DNA from: JAAXPZ01 sp965215705
GTDB lineage: Bacteria > Campylobacterota > Campylobacteria > Campylobacterales > Sulfurovaceae
Assembly (NCBI GenBank): GCA_965215705.1
Contig: CBDCEE010000003.1
Location: forward strand, 992,001 to 1,056,000
Direction of reading: 5' to 3'
DNA: 64,000 nt
The notes beneath the pieces are model-generated. The model saw only the letters and a program-made list of their open reading frames with translations, had not been told where the DNA came from and did not search any database. Positions 8,890 through 17,225 of the stretch are shown one piece after another. The translations under genes and the position numbers were made by a program. Numbering within the stretch: the stretch's first letter is position 1; each line of letters starts with the position of its first letter.

Positions 8890-10023
8890 TTTTACTCTCC
8901 TCTATGTATGTATTCATTGGGCTCAACACCTCTTAGTAGCATTATCGGCGCGGGAACATAGAGAATCTTTCCCCACGAGGGGGCATAAGTACCCCTATTG
9001 GCGTAAAAGCCCCCCAGGCTTCCTGTCAGCATTGCCAAGGTAAGAATATACAAAAATATTTTTCTATACTTATTGCCCCTCTTTTCTCTTAATTCTAGAA
9101 TCAATAAAAAGATAAATAAAAAGTCAAACAAATATAAATATCTCATAAACATGGTTCTCGATAAACTCACAAGCACAATAAAAGAAAAAAAGATATAAAA
9201 GAAGCTTTTCATTTTACCAAAGGTAATATTTTTGACAAAATAGAGATAAATACCTGCGAGATAAAATGGCATAGGAAAAATAAATTTCTCCAAGATATAG
9301 GTCTTGGTATTCATGTGAGCATAATAATCTCCTCCATATGCACCATCTGTAGACATGTATGCATCTATATACAACCCATGAGCCTGAAGCGTTGGCTTCA
9401 ACAAATTCATTACAACAATAAAAATCGTATTCATCTGTCCTGTCAACAGAAGCACCAACCCTGTCACAAATACAACTCGGTATATTTTTTCTAGTGGTAC
9501 TAAATTGACAAGAATAAATAAAAATACTATGGGAAGAGCCGCTATGTGAAAAAGCGAAGCAAGCAAAAAAGAGATCGCAGGAACAAATATCTTTTTTTCA
9601 ATATAGTATACGGTGCTGCCATAAACAAAAAACGAAAAAGCTATATAGTTTCTCATGCCGCTGGCACTGTCTATAAATCTAATCTGCAATATCAATAGCA
9701 ACATACCGATCAGCATAAGATTTTTGAATGAAACATATCTGTATTGCCCATCAGGGCCCAACTGGAAGTCCACAAATTTTTTGTAACTCGTAAAAAGTAG
9801 AAAATACGTCATAAAAATAACACTGAATGGGACAAATTCCTTGGGGAGCTTGAGGTGAGATAATATCCACATGTAGACATCGAAGAAAAACCTTAAATCT
9901 AATAGGTTAAATACCTCATCAAAAGAAAAATGAGAAATCAGGTCAAATCTTTCATAGTGTCGTACCAGATCATAATTGTCATAAGGAATCCAGAGATAAG
10001 CCAAGTAAGCCATAAATAGCGAA

Positions 10024-10759
10024 GGGTCTAGTAAACTTTAGAGGTTATTTGTTCGAAGATTCTTTAATAGTATAGCATAGATATCATTATGCCTATTGTT
10101 GAATCTAAACTCACTCTCCTTGAGATGGAGATAAAACATCTCATCTCTAAGTCCATTAAACTTTGCCAATCTTCTTTTAGTATAACTCCAAAAGGATTCA
10201 ATGCCATTTACATGAGACTTACCTCGCACAAACTCATCTTTGGAATGAAAGACCCTGTAGTGATCATAGCCATTAAGGACTAAGCCATCATAGGCTTTCC
10301 AACCATCAGTATGAATAGTACTTCCTTCAAGTATCTTTCCCTCAATAATAGGCATGAGTTCAGCTCTCGAGCAGTTCTTGACTATTTGAACATAGACATT
10401 ACCATCTCTTTTTAATAAGCCAAACACAGGTGTCTTTCCTGCTGCACCTCTACCACGTTTTCCTCTTACTCTTTTGGCACCAAAGTAAGATTCATCTAAT
10501 TCAAACTCTCCATCTTCAATATTGTTCTCTAGTAGATTCTGGTAGATGTATATGCGTAACTTTTGAAATAGCTTCTTACAAGTCGTATGAGATATGTTAG
10601 TTATCTTTGAGGTTTCATATGCATTTAGATCAAGTGAAAAACACTTAATTAACTGCCTAAATTTACGCTCTGAAATGTGCGTACCTTTTGAGTACTTGTT
10701 TTTGTTCGGTGTAGTCATGCTTTAAGATACCTTTTGGACTCTTAAAGTTTACTAGACCC
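10024..10759 (-). mobile_element. IS1595-like insertion sequence, copy 1 (736 bp)
   Basis: A 736-bp element with 17-bp perfect terminal inverted repeats (GGGTCTAGTAAACTTTA) and one transposase gene on the minus strand. It is flanked by direct repeats TAGCGAA at 10017-10023 and 10760-10766, the 7-bp target duplication. It sits inside the polymerase gene. Its sequence appears identical to the copies at 21002, 29972 and 36391. Confidence 0.93.
10038..10718 (-). CDS. IS1595-family transposase (IS1016-like), copy 1
   Basis: A 226-residue DDE transposase that cuts and joins the ends of its IS. An N-terminal helix-turn-helix region (about 10-60, ETSKITNISHTTCKKLF) is followed by the catalytic domain: ELDESYFGAKR (first Asp, about residue 74), GSTIHTDGWKAYDGL (second Asp) and SHVNGIESFWSYTKRRL (third acidic residue). 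FNNRHNDIYAILL closes the domain. The size and motifs match the small IS1595 group (PF12762). It fills nearly all of the 736-bp element. The protein is identical in all four copies, so it is probably active. Confidence 0.93.
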   Translation of the reverse strand: MTTPNKNKYSKGTHISERKFRQLIKCFSLDLNAYETSKITNISHTTCKKLFQKLRIYIYQNLLENNIEDGEFELDESYFGAKRVRGKRGRGAAGKTPVFGLLKRDGNVYVQIVKNCSRAELMPIIEGKILEGSTIHTDGWKAYDGLVLNGYDHYRVFHSKDEFVRGKSHVNGIESFWSYTKRRLAKFNGLRDEMFYLHLKESEFRFNNRHNDIYAILLKNLRTNNL

Positions 10760-10895
10760 TAGCGAAAAAAGAAAATAGCCAAAATACTCATTTTTGACCA
10801 TGGATTTTATAATCCACGGCAGGGCATAGACAGGATATAGCAATGCTCCAAAAAAAACAAGGGGTTTGATATTATTCATCATGGGATCATGGCCT

Positions 10896-11597
10896 TTACT
10901 TTTTTATCAGCCAAATAAAATTTCCCTTGCCGACCTTGTCTTTGAGTATTTTCACATTTGTTGCAATGCTGTTGGAATAATTAGGGTCTTTAATCATATA
11001 GTTTTTCCCGTAACTCGCCGATAAATGATCATCTACATTAGAAGGTATTAGAAAAGTTTTACCATAAAAATCTATTTCTTTGAAGCCAGTAAAAGGATAG
11101 CTAATTTCACGGACGATAAAGTTTCCATCCTCCTCAACTGTTTCACTCCAACCTTTCCCTAGTTTTGTCACAAATAAATGACAAAATATTTCATCTTTTC
11201 TTTTGTGAAAATAAAAAATATCAATGCTGATGCCATTCAATCTATAGGTTTCCTCTCGACCAAATTTTCCTTTATCAATCAAAAATTCCTTACTTTTCTC
11301 AAAGCCATGCTTCTTAAATATCTTTTCATTTTCATCATGGTAATCATCAAAGAAGCAAGCTAAATCTATATCATCATCATGTGCAATAAAGCCTTTGTCC
11401 CTAACCGCACCCAACATTGTGCCAAATTCCAACCAATATTTTATACCGAGTTCTTCAAATACTTTGTCAATAGCAAAAAGTGTTTCTACACCATTGGCTA
11501 AAAAAAGTTTGTTCTGTTTATGCTTAACATATTTTAAAATAGTCTTAGAATAAATATATTTAACAATCATATTCTTTCTTAGTAATTGTTTTATCAT
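10896..11597 (-). CDS. LicD-like protein (short)
   Basis: A 233-residue member of the LicD/fukutin-related family, nucleotidyltransferase-fold enzymes that attach phosphocholine or similar phospho-alcohols to glycans. The signature is KYWLEFGTMLGAVRDKGFIAHDDDIDLACFF, in which GTMLGAVR and the acidic DDDID group form the active site. It overlaps Wzx by 4 bases. A second LicD-like gene lies on the other side of wzx. The AT-rich composition differs from the neighbouring galE group. The family assignment is firm; the group transferred is inferred only. Confidence 0.82.
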   Translation of the reverse strand: MIKQLLRKNMIVKYIYSKTILKYVKHKQNKLFLANGVETLFAIDKVFEELGIKYWLEFGTMLGAVRDKGFIAHDDDIDLACFFDDYHDENEKIFKKHGFEKSKEFLIDKGKFGREETYRLNGISIDIFYFHKRKDEIFCHLFVTKLGKGWSETVEEDGNFIVREISYPFTGFKEIDFYGKTFLIPSNVDDHLSASYGKNYMIKDPNYSNSIATNVKILKDKVGKGNFIWLIKK

Positions 11598-12955
11598 CGA
11601 TACACTCCCAAATCAACTCTTTTTTTCATCACGCTAAAGGACAGAAGATAATAGACTCCCAATCCTATGATACCGATCGAAAATCCCCACCAACCTTGTG
11701 CCATAGATGTGGCAGCGTAGCACGCAAGAGCCACTGCAAACATGCTCGCAACAAGTACAGCAAAATGATCCAACTGCATCGGCTTGATTTTAAACAAACG
11801 ATACACTTGAAAAAACTTGAAGAGATTGTATATTACCATAGAAGCACTGATAGCATACGCAATCCCAAAGGCTTGATGTCTGAGCAGCACGATCAGCCCG
11901 ATCCCGACAATAAACCTAAATATCTCATTGTATATCTCCAGATGCTCATGTTCTGTCGCCCTAAGAATCGTCCCGGTGATCCCTGTCATCAGGTCAAAGA
12001 AGTATCCCACTGAGAGGATAGTAAACACCACAGGCAAGGTTTTATACCCCTCGCCGATAAAACCGGAGATATAATCAATATAAAAAAGTAAAAAGATCAA
12101 AATAGGAATATTGACCATGCTACTGAGAAAAGTATGGGTCGTGTAGATGCGTTCGAGCTGATGGACATCTCGCTCTTTCCATGCTTCATGGATTTTGGGT
12201 AGAGCGAACTTGATCAAGATACCTCCGACGAGACTCAAGCCAGCGATCAGTAGCAGTGCAATACTCAGGGAAGCCAGCTCTGCATAGCTGCCGTACTCTT
12301 TTTGGGCAATTTGGGCGATGTAAGCAATACTCTCACCAATAATCCCCAGCAGATAAAACTTCCATGCACGAACAAAAAATGCTTTTTTGATATACCATTT
12401 GGGGCGATGCTTGGCGAGAAAATACCCTGCCACTATCGCAAAACCGAGCAGATACACATAGAGATAGCTCCGTGCACTCGCAATGCCCACGAGGATCACT
12501 CCGGAAAAGACCACGACCAGTATCACTCGGGGGATGAGTGCCGAGTAAATGATAGACTGAGCGACTCTTTTATCTGCATTGAAATCCAGCCCTACCAAAA
12601 TAGCAATGGTCGAGACATATGCCGTCAACAAGATCAACGTCGTCACTTCATAGCTCTGTATATATCGCTCGATCACATACCACGCTGGCACTGCTACGAT
12701 CACAAATGCCAAACTCTCGACAGAGACAAACAGGCTGAAGGCGTTTTGGTCTTCTCGGGTGATTTTGTTGCCCATATACAGTGCTGCATAGTTGAAGCTG
12801 ATCAACAGCACGACGATCTGAACAAACGACAGGTAATAACTGATCTGTCCATACATCTCTGCACCGATAGCTTTGGCGATGAAAAAATTGAATCCAAAAC
12901 CCAATCCCGAAGCAATCAAGGTCAAACCAAACGACGAAGCGATCTTTTTTTTCAT
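11594..12955 (-). CDS. Wzx-like oligosaccharide flippase
   Basis: A 453-residue polytopic inner-membrane protein of the MOP/polysaccharide transport superfamily, with about 12-14 hydrophobic segments. It opens with IASSFGLTLIASGLGFGFNFFIAKAIGAEMYGQISYYLSFV, the classic N-terminal pattern of Wzx flippases (small-residue-rich helix, then GxxxYG). Its role is to flip the lipid-linked repeat unit to the periplasm. It overlaps the genes on both sides by 1-4 bases. With the broken polymerase gene and Wzz it completes a Wzx/Wzy-dependent system. Confidence 0.88.
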   Translation of the reverse strand: MKKKIASSFGLTLIASGLGFGFNFFIAKAIGAEMYGQISYYLSFVQIVVLLISFNYAALYMGNKITREDQNAFSLFVSVESLAFVIVAVPAWYVIERYIQSYEVTTLILLTAYVSTIAILVGLDFNADKRVAQSIIYSALIPRVILVVVFSGVILVGIASARSYLYVYLLGFAIVAGYFLAKHRPKWYIKKAFFVRAWKFYLLGIIGESIAYIAQIAQKEYGSYAELASLSIALLLIAGLSLVGGILIKFALPKIHEAWKERDVHQLERIYTTHTFLSSMVNIPILIFLLFYIDYISGFIGEGYKTLPVVFTILSVGYFFDLMTGITGTILRATEHEHLEIYNEIFRFIVGIGLIVLLRHQAFGIAYAISASMVIYNLFKFFQVYRLFKIKPMQLDHFAVLVASMFAVALACYAATSMAQGWWGFSIGIIGLGVYYLLSFSVMKKRVDLGVYR

Positions 12956-13692
12956 TACACCTCGATCTTTGCCGGTGCGTAGTCGGTGATCTCAAACTTA
13001 GTTTTATCAAGTGCCCATTGTTTATAGGCGTATTTCATATAATCCTCTCCATAAAACATCTCGAGGTGTTTCTCGATATGACGAGGAGCAAAAAACTCCG
13101 TATCATAAAAAGCGATCTTTTGGAGTGGGAAGATATCTTCTCTGGCAAACCTGCGATCATGGCCAAATACGATATGGTCATCTTCTTCGATATAAGTGAA
13201 CAGATCGACATGCAAGGTATTGGTCTCACTGAGATTGACCCGAATGATATTGCCAACTATATGCTCATCCTTATCTTCTGCAAGCACATAGGGAGTAGAA
13301 AGATTCTCTTGAAGAATGGCTATGGCTTTTTCTTTTTGATTTTCAGCTATCAAAATATCCGTATCTGTATCCCAGGGAATCAGTCCGCCATGCCTCACCG
13401 CTCCCAGCAATGTCCCAAACGAGATGAAGTACTCCAAGTCATGTGCTTCAAGTATCTCAGTAACATCACGCAAGATACCATAGAGGTGTGTTGCACAACA
13501 AACAGGTGTATTTTCGCCAAAGTATTCATAATGATAGTGCGGGCTCTGGGTGTTGCTGAAGCATCGCTTTGTCTGAGCACTGCAGTGAAAATCTGGTCGT
13601 TGTTTTATATTTTGTGCCCGGGTGGCGCGGGCTTTTGCCATGTTTAGTTTTGTTTTGATGGATCGAAGGATATTTTTGACAGTTTTGATCAC
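12955..13692 (-). CDS. LicD-like protein (long)
   Basis: A 245-residue LicD-family protein. A basic N-terminal stretch of about 45 residues is followed by LEYFISFGTLLGAVRHGGLIPWDTDTDILI, the LicD signature with active-site acidic residues in DTDTD, and then LHVDLFTYIEEDDHIVF. Family members transfer phosphocholine-like groups from CDP donors. It overlaps the ornithine-cyclodeaminase-like gene and wzx. It shares the same motif with the shorter LicD-like gene at 10896-11597 but is clearly divergent, so each may modify a different residue of the glycan. Confidence 0.82.
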   Translation of the reverse strand: MIKTVKNILRSIKTKLNMAKARATRAQNIKQRPDFHCSAQTKRCFSNTQSPHYHYEYFGENTPVCCATHLYGILRDVTEILEAHDLEYFISFGTLLGAVRHGGLIPWDTDTDILIAENQKEKAIAILQENLSTPYVLAEDKDEHIVGNIIRVNLSETNTLHVDLFTYIEEDDHIVFGHDRRFAREDIFPLQKIAFYDTEFFAPRHIEKHLEMFYGEDYMKYAYKQWALDKTKFEITDYAPAKIEV

Positions 13693-14594
13693 GAATCATC
13701 ACTTTCTAATTTATTGTAAATCATACGTGCAATATAGATATCATGAAGAGCAATGCCAATGTTATAAGATAGGATACGCTCATCATTTGTCGTCCTACCG
13801 CCATGCTCTCCGCGTAGCACCTGATCCATTTCTACAAATTCTTTAAATCTATCAAAATACTTAAAATCTCTCACATGCTCTATGTCATCCGCAAAGACCT
13901 TATCAAAGAAAAGATCGCAGTTTTGAAATCCCCTTGTATGTATAGGAATAACAAGTGCTCCTTTCTTAAACCATTCATCTTTGCCAAAGACTCCTTCAGC
14001 ATAAGTTACAGCTGATACGACCACGTCTGAATCCTCAATGAGTTCCTGGTGGGTATAGCATATTTTTATATTGGAGAAGCCTCTCGCTTCTATTATTTTT
14101 TTTATCTTCTCCGCTTGTCCATTATGCTCTAGTAGTTTTATGTTCTTCGTGAGATTGTCTTGGTCAATACTCAACATATCTATAAAAGCTTGCCCAGTTT
14201 GCCCTAATCCCATAACAGCAATCGTCTCATAATCATTTTTTGCAAACGTTTTCATTGCCAGATATGCCACAGCACCCGTTCTCTTGGCAGTAATCCATGT
14301 TGCATCTAACATAGCCAGCGGTAAACCATTTTGCAATTCATATAGCAAAATATGCCCCTGTATCGAAGGATGACGCTCTGGATAGCGTGATACAATTTTA
14401 ACACCGGCACTACTGATCTCTGGCATTAACGCTGGCATTGTATTGTAAAATTTTGCTCCCTCATCAAAAGTAATACTAATTTTATGGGGAAGTACACTCT
14501 CCTGTTTAGACAAAAAAGCACTCCGAACCCACGCCAATATTTCTTTATCATCTATGTGGAGTTTCTTTATTGCATCCTCTGTTATAATTCTCAT
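13689..14594 (-). CDS. Ornithine cyclodeaminase / mu-crystallin family protein
   Basis: A 301-residue NAD(P)-dependent enzyme of the OCD/mu-crystallin family, which contains cyclodeaminases, imine reductases and amino-acid dehydrogenases. Visible features are GAKFYNTMPALMPEI and GVKIVSRYPERHP (substrate side), LDATWITAKRTGAVAYLAMKTF, and the Rossmann motif IAVMGLGQTGQAFIDML (about 130-146). The ATG overlaps the stop of the upstream fusion gene (TAATG). Position between a cytidylyltransferase-aminotransferase fusion and two LicD genes suggests it helps make an unusual amino-acid or amino-alcohol substituent. That role is inference; the family is clear. Confidence 0.82.
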   Translation of the reverse strand: MRIITEDAIKKLHIDDKEILAWVRSAFLSKQESVLPHKISITFDEGAKFYNTMPALMPEISSAGVKIVSRYPERHPSIQGHILLYELQNGLPLAMLDATWITAKRTGAVAYLAMKTFAKNDYETIAVMGLGQTGQAFIDMLSIDQDNLTKNIKLLEHNGQAEKIKKIIEARGFSNIKICYTHQELIEDSDVVVSAVTYAEGVFGKDEWFKKGALVIPIHTRGFQNCDLFFDKVFADDIEHVRDFKYFDRFKEFVEMDQVLRGEHGGRTTNDERILSYNIGIALHDIYIARMIYNKLESDDS

Positions 14595-14908
14595 TATATT
14601 TCTTTCAATTTCCCGATCAAAAACTCATTATCCTCAAAATTCCGTACCACCACACGGATATACTCTTTGCCCTCAAATCCGATCTTGCCAGTGAGATCCT
14701 TGATATAGATCTCGTACTTCTCTATCAGCACTTCGCTCAGCTGGGTCGCTGTAAAACGATCGACGACCTCGATGAGAAAGTAGTTTGCTTGTGAATAGAC
14801 GGGTCGCAGATAAGGAATCTCTCGGAGACGATCATAGAAGCGATCCCGCTCTGCAGCGATCTTGTCGCTGGCGGTTTTGTAGTCTTTTTTGTATTTGCCA
14901 AAAACCTA
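14594..14908 (-). pseudogene. C-terminal remainder of the aminotransferase domain after an in-frame TAG
   Basis: The 104 codons after the amber codon at 14906-14908 stay in the same frame as the gene upstream and encode the expected end of a class-I aminotransferase, running from VFGKYKKDYKTASDK through PVYSQANYFLIEV to EYIRVVVRNFEDNEFLI, with the stop at 14594-14596. The Arg in the IRVVVRN region is the usual substrate-anion-binding position of this fold. A single C-to-T change (CAG to TAG) would explain the break. It has no obvious start of its own. Confidence 0.82.
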
Positions 14909-16399
14909 CAGGAAGAACTCGCCGAAGGAGTTGATATTCCAGATCGTGATCTCACGCTCGATGGCTGCCATGATCTCTGTGTTGGATGTTGCCAGTATGC
15001 CTAGTCGGGCACCCGGTACGCCATAGCTCTTGGAGATACTTTTGATGATGACGAGATTGGGGTAGCGATCCAAGATATCCTGAGTGATCAGCGTATTGGC
15101 TTCCCCCTCGGTGGAGAAGTCCACAAAGGATTCATCAAGGATAAACGTCTTGCCCATCTGCTGCAGTCCTGCAGCAAGTTTGAGCAGGTCGGATCGGGGG
15201 ATGAAGTTACCGCTGGGGTTGTCAGGGTTGATGAGTAGAAGATTGTCACACTCTTCTGCCAACGCGATCATATCATCGATGCCATAGGCAAAATCTGGAT
15301 CATTAGGGATGAACTGTACGACACGGTCATAGCCGATACTCTCGGGGTATTCGTTGAAGGTCGGAAATGCCAGTCCAAAAGTACCTGGAATCGCTTTGCC
15401 CAAACCTCGGATGATCTCAGCAGCGCCATTGCCCACGACGATATTTTCTGGCTCGACACCAAACATCTTGCCCGCCAAGAGTCGCTGTGTACCTTGTCCA
15501 GAGGGGTACTGCTCCAGCAGATCATCAAAGTAGGCTTTGAACTCCTGCTTCATCTTCTCAGTAGGAAAATAAGGGTTCACCAGATAACAAAAATCCCTCA
15601 ATTCAGGGAAACGCCAGTAACCACCGAATCGCTTCTGAATGAGGGAAAGCTTCTCTTTGGCACTGTTGGCAAAGATCACTTCGGCGTTGGCCTTGTCCTG
15701 TACATCATCGATCTCATACCACTTTTCCCCCTCCAGTCGCATGGCACGCAGCTCATGACGATCGAGGATCGTCAGCACACGCAAGACCGATTCATAGTAT
15801 TCATTGTCTCCCATCGCCTTGGAGTAGGCTTCGAGGAACGGGATATAGATTTGGTTCGAGAAGTTTTTAGAGAATTTATAGATATTGACGGTCTTGTAAT
15901 ACTCACCTACATCCTGAAAACGGAATAAATTTTTGGAGAAAAAGTTAAGAATATGATCATCCTCATCCAAAACTACCGTAGTACCATCCATCCATGCTGC
16001 ATACTTGTCGACAACAGCCAATGAGGGGCGTTCGTCCTCTAGAAGACGCTTGAGGATCGACTCTTCGAAGAGCAAATCACTCTCCAGCAAAATCGTATCA
16101 TCCTCTGCCAGTTTATCCTTGGCGAGATAGAGTGAATAGATATTGTTAGTCTTGTCATAGATGGGATTCTCAACATATTCGATGCTGATGTTTTTATACT
16201 GATCACCCACGTGCTCGATAAGATTATCCTTTTTGTAGCCCACCACCAGTACCAGCTTGGTGATACCAACATTGTTGAGTATCTCCAGAGCTTGCATGAT
16301 CAAGGTATGCCCATTTACTTCCAGCATACACTTTGTATTTTCCTTAGTATGTTTACCTAAACGACTTCCTGTACCCGCTGCCAATATCAATGCTTGCAT
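14906..16399 (-). CDS. Nucleotidyltransferase-aminotransferase fusion, prematurely terminated
   Basis: Residues 1-235 are a LicC-like cytidylyl/nucleotidyltransferase (LILAAGTGSRLGKHTKENTK, then LLESDLLF). Residues 255-497 are a HisC-like class-I aminotransferase (VGNGAAEII, INPDNPSG, PLP-lysine motif IKSISKSYGVPGARLG). Such fusions are known for making CDP-activated amino-alcohols or 2-aminoethylphosphonate (PntC type). The frame ends at a TAG where homologous proteins would continue; 104 more in-frame codons follow to 14594, giving 601 codons in total. The nucleotidyltransferase domain is complete, but the aminotransferase lacks its C-terminal small domain. It overlaps the MarR-type regulator by 13 bases. 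With two LicD genes downstream it probably fed a phospho-amino-alcohol decoration. Confidence 0.82.
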   Translation of the reverse strand: MQALILAAGTGSRLGKHTKENTKCMLEVNGHTLIMQALEILNNVGITKLVLVVGYKKDNLIEHVGDQYKNISIEYVENPIYDKTNNIYSLYLAKDKLAEDDTILLESDLLFEESILKRLLEDERPSLAVVDKYAAWMDGTTVVLDEDDHILNFFSKNLFRFQDVGEYYKTVNIYKFSKNFSNQIYIPFLEAYSKAMGDNEYYESVLRVLTILDRHELRAMRLEGEKWYEIDDVQDKANAEVIFANSAKEKLSLIQKRFGGYWRFPELRDFCYLVNPYFPTEKMKQEFKAYFDDLLEQYPSGQGTQRLLAGKMFGVEPENIVVGNGAAEIIRGLGKAIPGTFGLAFPTFNEYPESIGYDRVVQFIPNDPDFAYGIDDMIALAEECDNLLLINPDNPSGNFIPRSDLLKLAAGLQQMGKTFILDESFVDFSTEGEANTLITQDILDRYPNLVIIKSISKSYGVPGARLGILATSNTEIMAAIEREITIWNINSFGEFFL

Positions 16400-16707
16400 G
16401 TTGTTTCCTTCTTTATGTTTTCCAATTCCGACAAGAGTTCATCATACTCCCGCTTCTTCCTCTCAATAAACTTTTCGGTCAATGCCACTTTTGCCTCGAT
16501 CCCTTCTCTGGTGAGGAGATAGCGATACTGCTTTTTGTTGCTGCTGGTGGCAAAGTTCTCTGCTTTTATCAGACCCTTTGCCATCAGTGCTTTGAGAATA
16601 TAGTTGATCTTGCCTACTGAGTACCCAAGATTTTCAGCCAAGGATTTCTGTGTACGGATCGACTCAGCATTCCTCAGTATAGCAAGTGTAAGTTCTTCAT
16701 TTTTCAA
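16387..16707 (-). CDS. MarR family EPS-associated transcriptional regulator
   Basis: A 106-residue winged-helix protein. It starts with ELTLAILRNAESIRTQKSLAENLGYSVGKINYILKALMAKGLIKAENF (helix-turn-helix and recognition helix), then YRYLLTREGIEAKVALTEKFIERKKREYDEL. This matches the small MarR-type regulators repeatedly found at the head of exopolysaccharide loci. It is the first gene of the minus-strand operon and overlaps the fusion gene, so it probably regulates this operon. Its upstream region is occupied by a repeat array (16744-16786), which may have changed the native promoter. Confidence 0.85.
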   Translation of the reverse strand: MKNEELTLAILRNAESIRTQKSLAENLGYSVGKINYILKALMAKGLIKAENFATSSNKKQYRYLLTREGIEAKVALTEKFIERKKREYDELLSELENIKKETTCKH

Positions 16708-16743
16708 AAGTATGCCTAAAATTCATTTTTTGAATTATAACAG

Positions 16744-16786
16744 ATTAGGGCTTAGGGGTAGGGATTTAGGGTTAGGGTTAGGGTTA
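16744..16786 (+). repeat. TTAGGG-type 6-8-bp repeat array, downstream flank of four-helix gene 1
   Basis: Units ATTAGGG CTTAGGG GTAGGG ATTTAGGG TTAGGG TTAGGG. The stop codon of the four-helix-bundle gene (16784-16786) falls at the edge of the array. The array at the other end of that gene (17170-17225) is in inverted orientation. Confidence 0.85.
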
Positions 16787-17143
16787 TTTTGTTTTTCTTT
16801 TGAGTGAGCTGATGAGAGCATTAAGCATTTTTTTAATCTCATTGATTTCCACCAGATGATTCTCTATACTTTGAAAATATCCTAATCGGCTGCCGAGGAT
16901 TATCTGAGTCTCTATCTCTGAAGCAGAACCAAGAGCAATATATAAAAATTGTATATATTCTTTTGTAGTATTACGACCATGCCCTTCGGCTATATTGGAA
17001 GGTACAGATACTGCTGCACGACGCATCTGATCTGCCAATGCATAGTTTTCTTCTTTGGGTAACGTTTTGATAAGTGCATAGGTCATTACTGCAAAATCCA
17101 TACTTCGCTGCCAAACAATCAAATCTTTAAAGCCACGAACCAT
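16784..17143 (-). CDS. Four-helix-bundle protein (23S-IVS/S23 family), unit 1
   Basis: A 119-residue protein of the family named after proteins encoded in 23S rRNA intervening sequences (PF05635/TIGR02436), related in fold to the Avd protein of diversity-generating retroelements. It starts VRGFKDLIVWQRSMDFAVMTYAL, continues with YALADQMRRAAVSVPSNIAEGHGR and ALGSASEIETQIILGSRLGY, and ends ISSLKRKTK. The ATG at 17143 is chosen because AGGAGG lies 5 bases upstream. The gene is enclosed by inverted repeat arrays. It is closely similar to unit 2 (19492-19851). Biochemical function is unknown for the family. Confidence 0.88.
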   Translation of the reverse strand: MVRGFKDLIVWQRSMDFAVMTYALIKTLPKEENYALADQMRRAAVSVPSNIAEGHGRNTTKEYIQFLYIALGSASEIETQIILGSRLGYFQSIENHLVEINEIKKMLNALISSLKRKTK

Positions 17144-17169
17144 CACATCCTCCTCCCATCCTAATCTTT

Positions 17170-17225
17170 AAAACCTTCTCCCTAAAACCTTCTCCCTAAA
17201 ACCTAGCTCCTAAACACTATCCCCT
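17170..17225 (+). repeat. Strict 7-bp repeat array, upstream flank of four-helix gene 1
   Basis: Eight contiguous heptamers: AAAACCT TCTCCCT AAAACCT TCTCCCT AAAACCT AGCTCCT AAACACT ATCCCCT, with a 14-bp higher-order repeat. On the minus strand these read as TTTAGGG-like units leading into the four-helix gene. The array overlaps the galE 3' end and supplies its TAG stop. Confidence 0.88.

Larger units (their letters stand above)
8892..10882 (-). pseudogene. EpsG/Wzy-like polysaccharide polymerase, split by IS copy 1
   Basis: A polytopic membrane protein interrupted by a 736-bp IS. The 5' part runs from ATG 10882 (MMNNIKPLVFFGALLYPVYA) to about 10760; the 3' part is 8892-10023. Removing the IS and one copy of the 7-bp duplication TAGCGAA gives a continuous 415-codon frame (EYFGYFLFSLFMAYLAYLW across the join). 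It has about ten hydrophobic segments and a DLVRHYERFD motif near the N-terminus, as in EpsG-family polymerases. It is the only polymerase candidate in the locus, so the repeat unit may not be polymerised in this strain. A downstream restart at the MAYLAYL methionine could produce a truncated protein. It starts 13 bases after the LicD-like gene. Confidence 0.85.

Noticed and set aside
10089..10283. A 64-codon frame on the opposite strand of the transposase gene, repeated in all IS copies
   Set aside because: It lies wholly within the transposase gene, has no ribosome site and is only conserved because the IS copies are identical.
16744..16786. Telomere-like TTAGGG repeats suggesting eukaryotic DNA or a linear replicon end
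   Set aside because: The array is short, imperfect, lies between bacterial genes and has inverted counterparts around a small gene; the other arrays nearby have different units.
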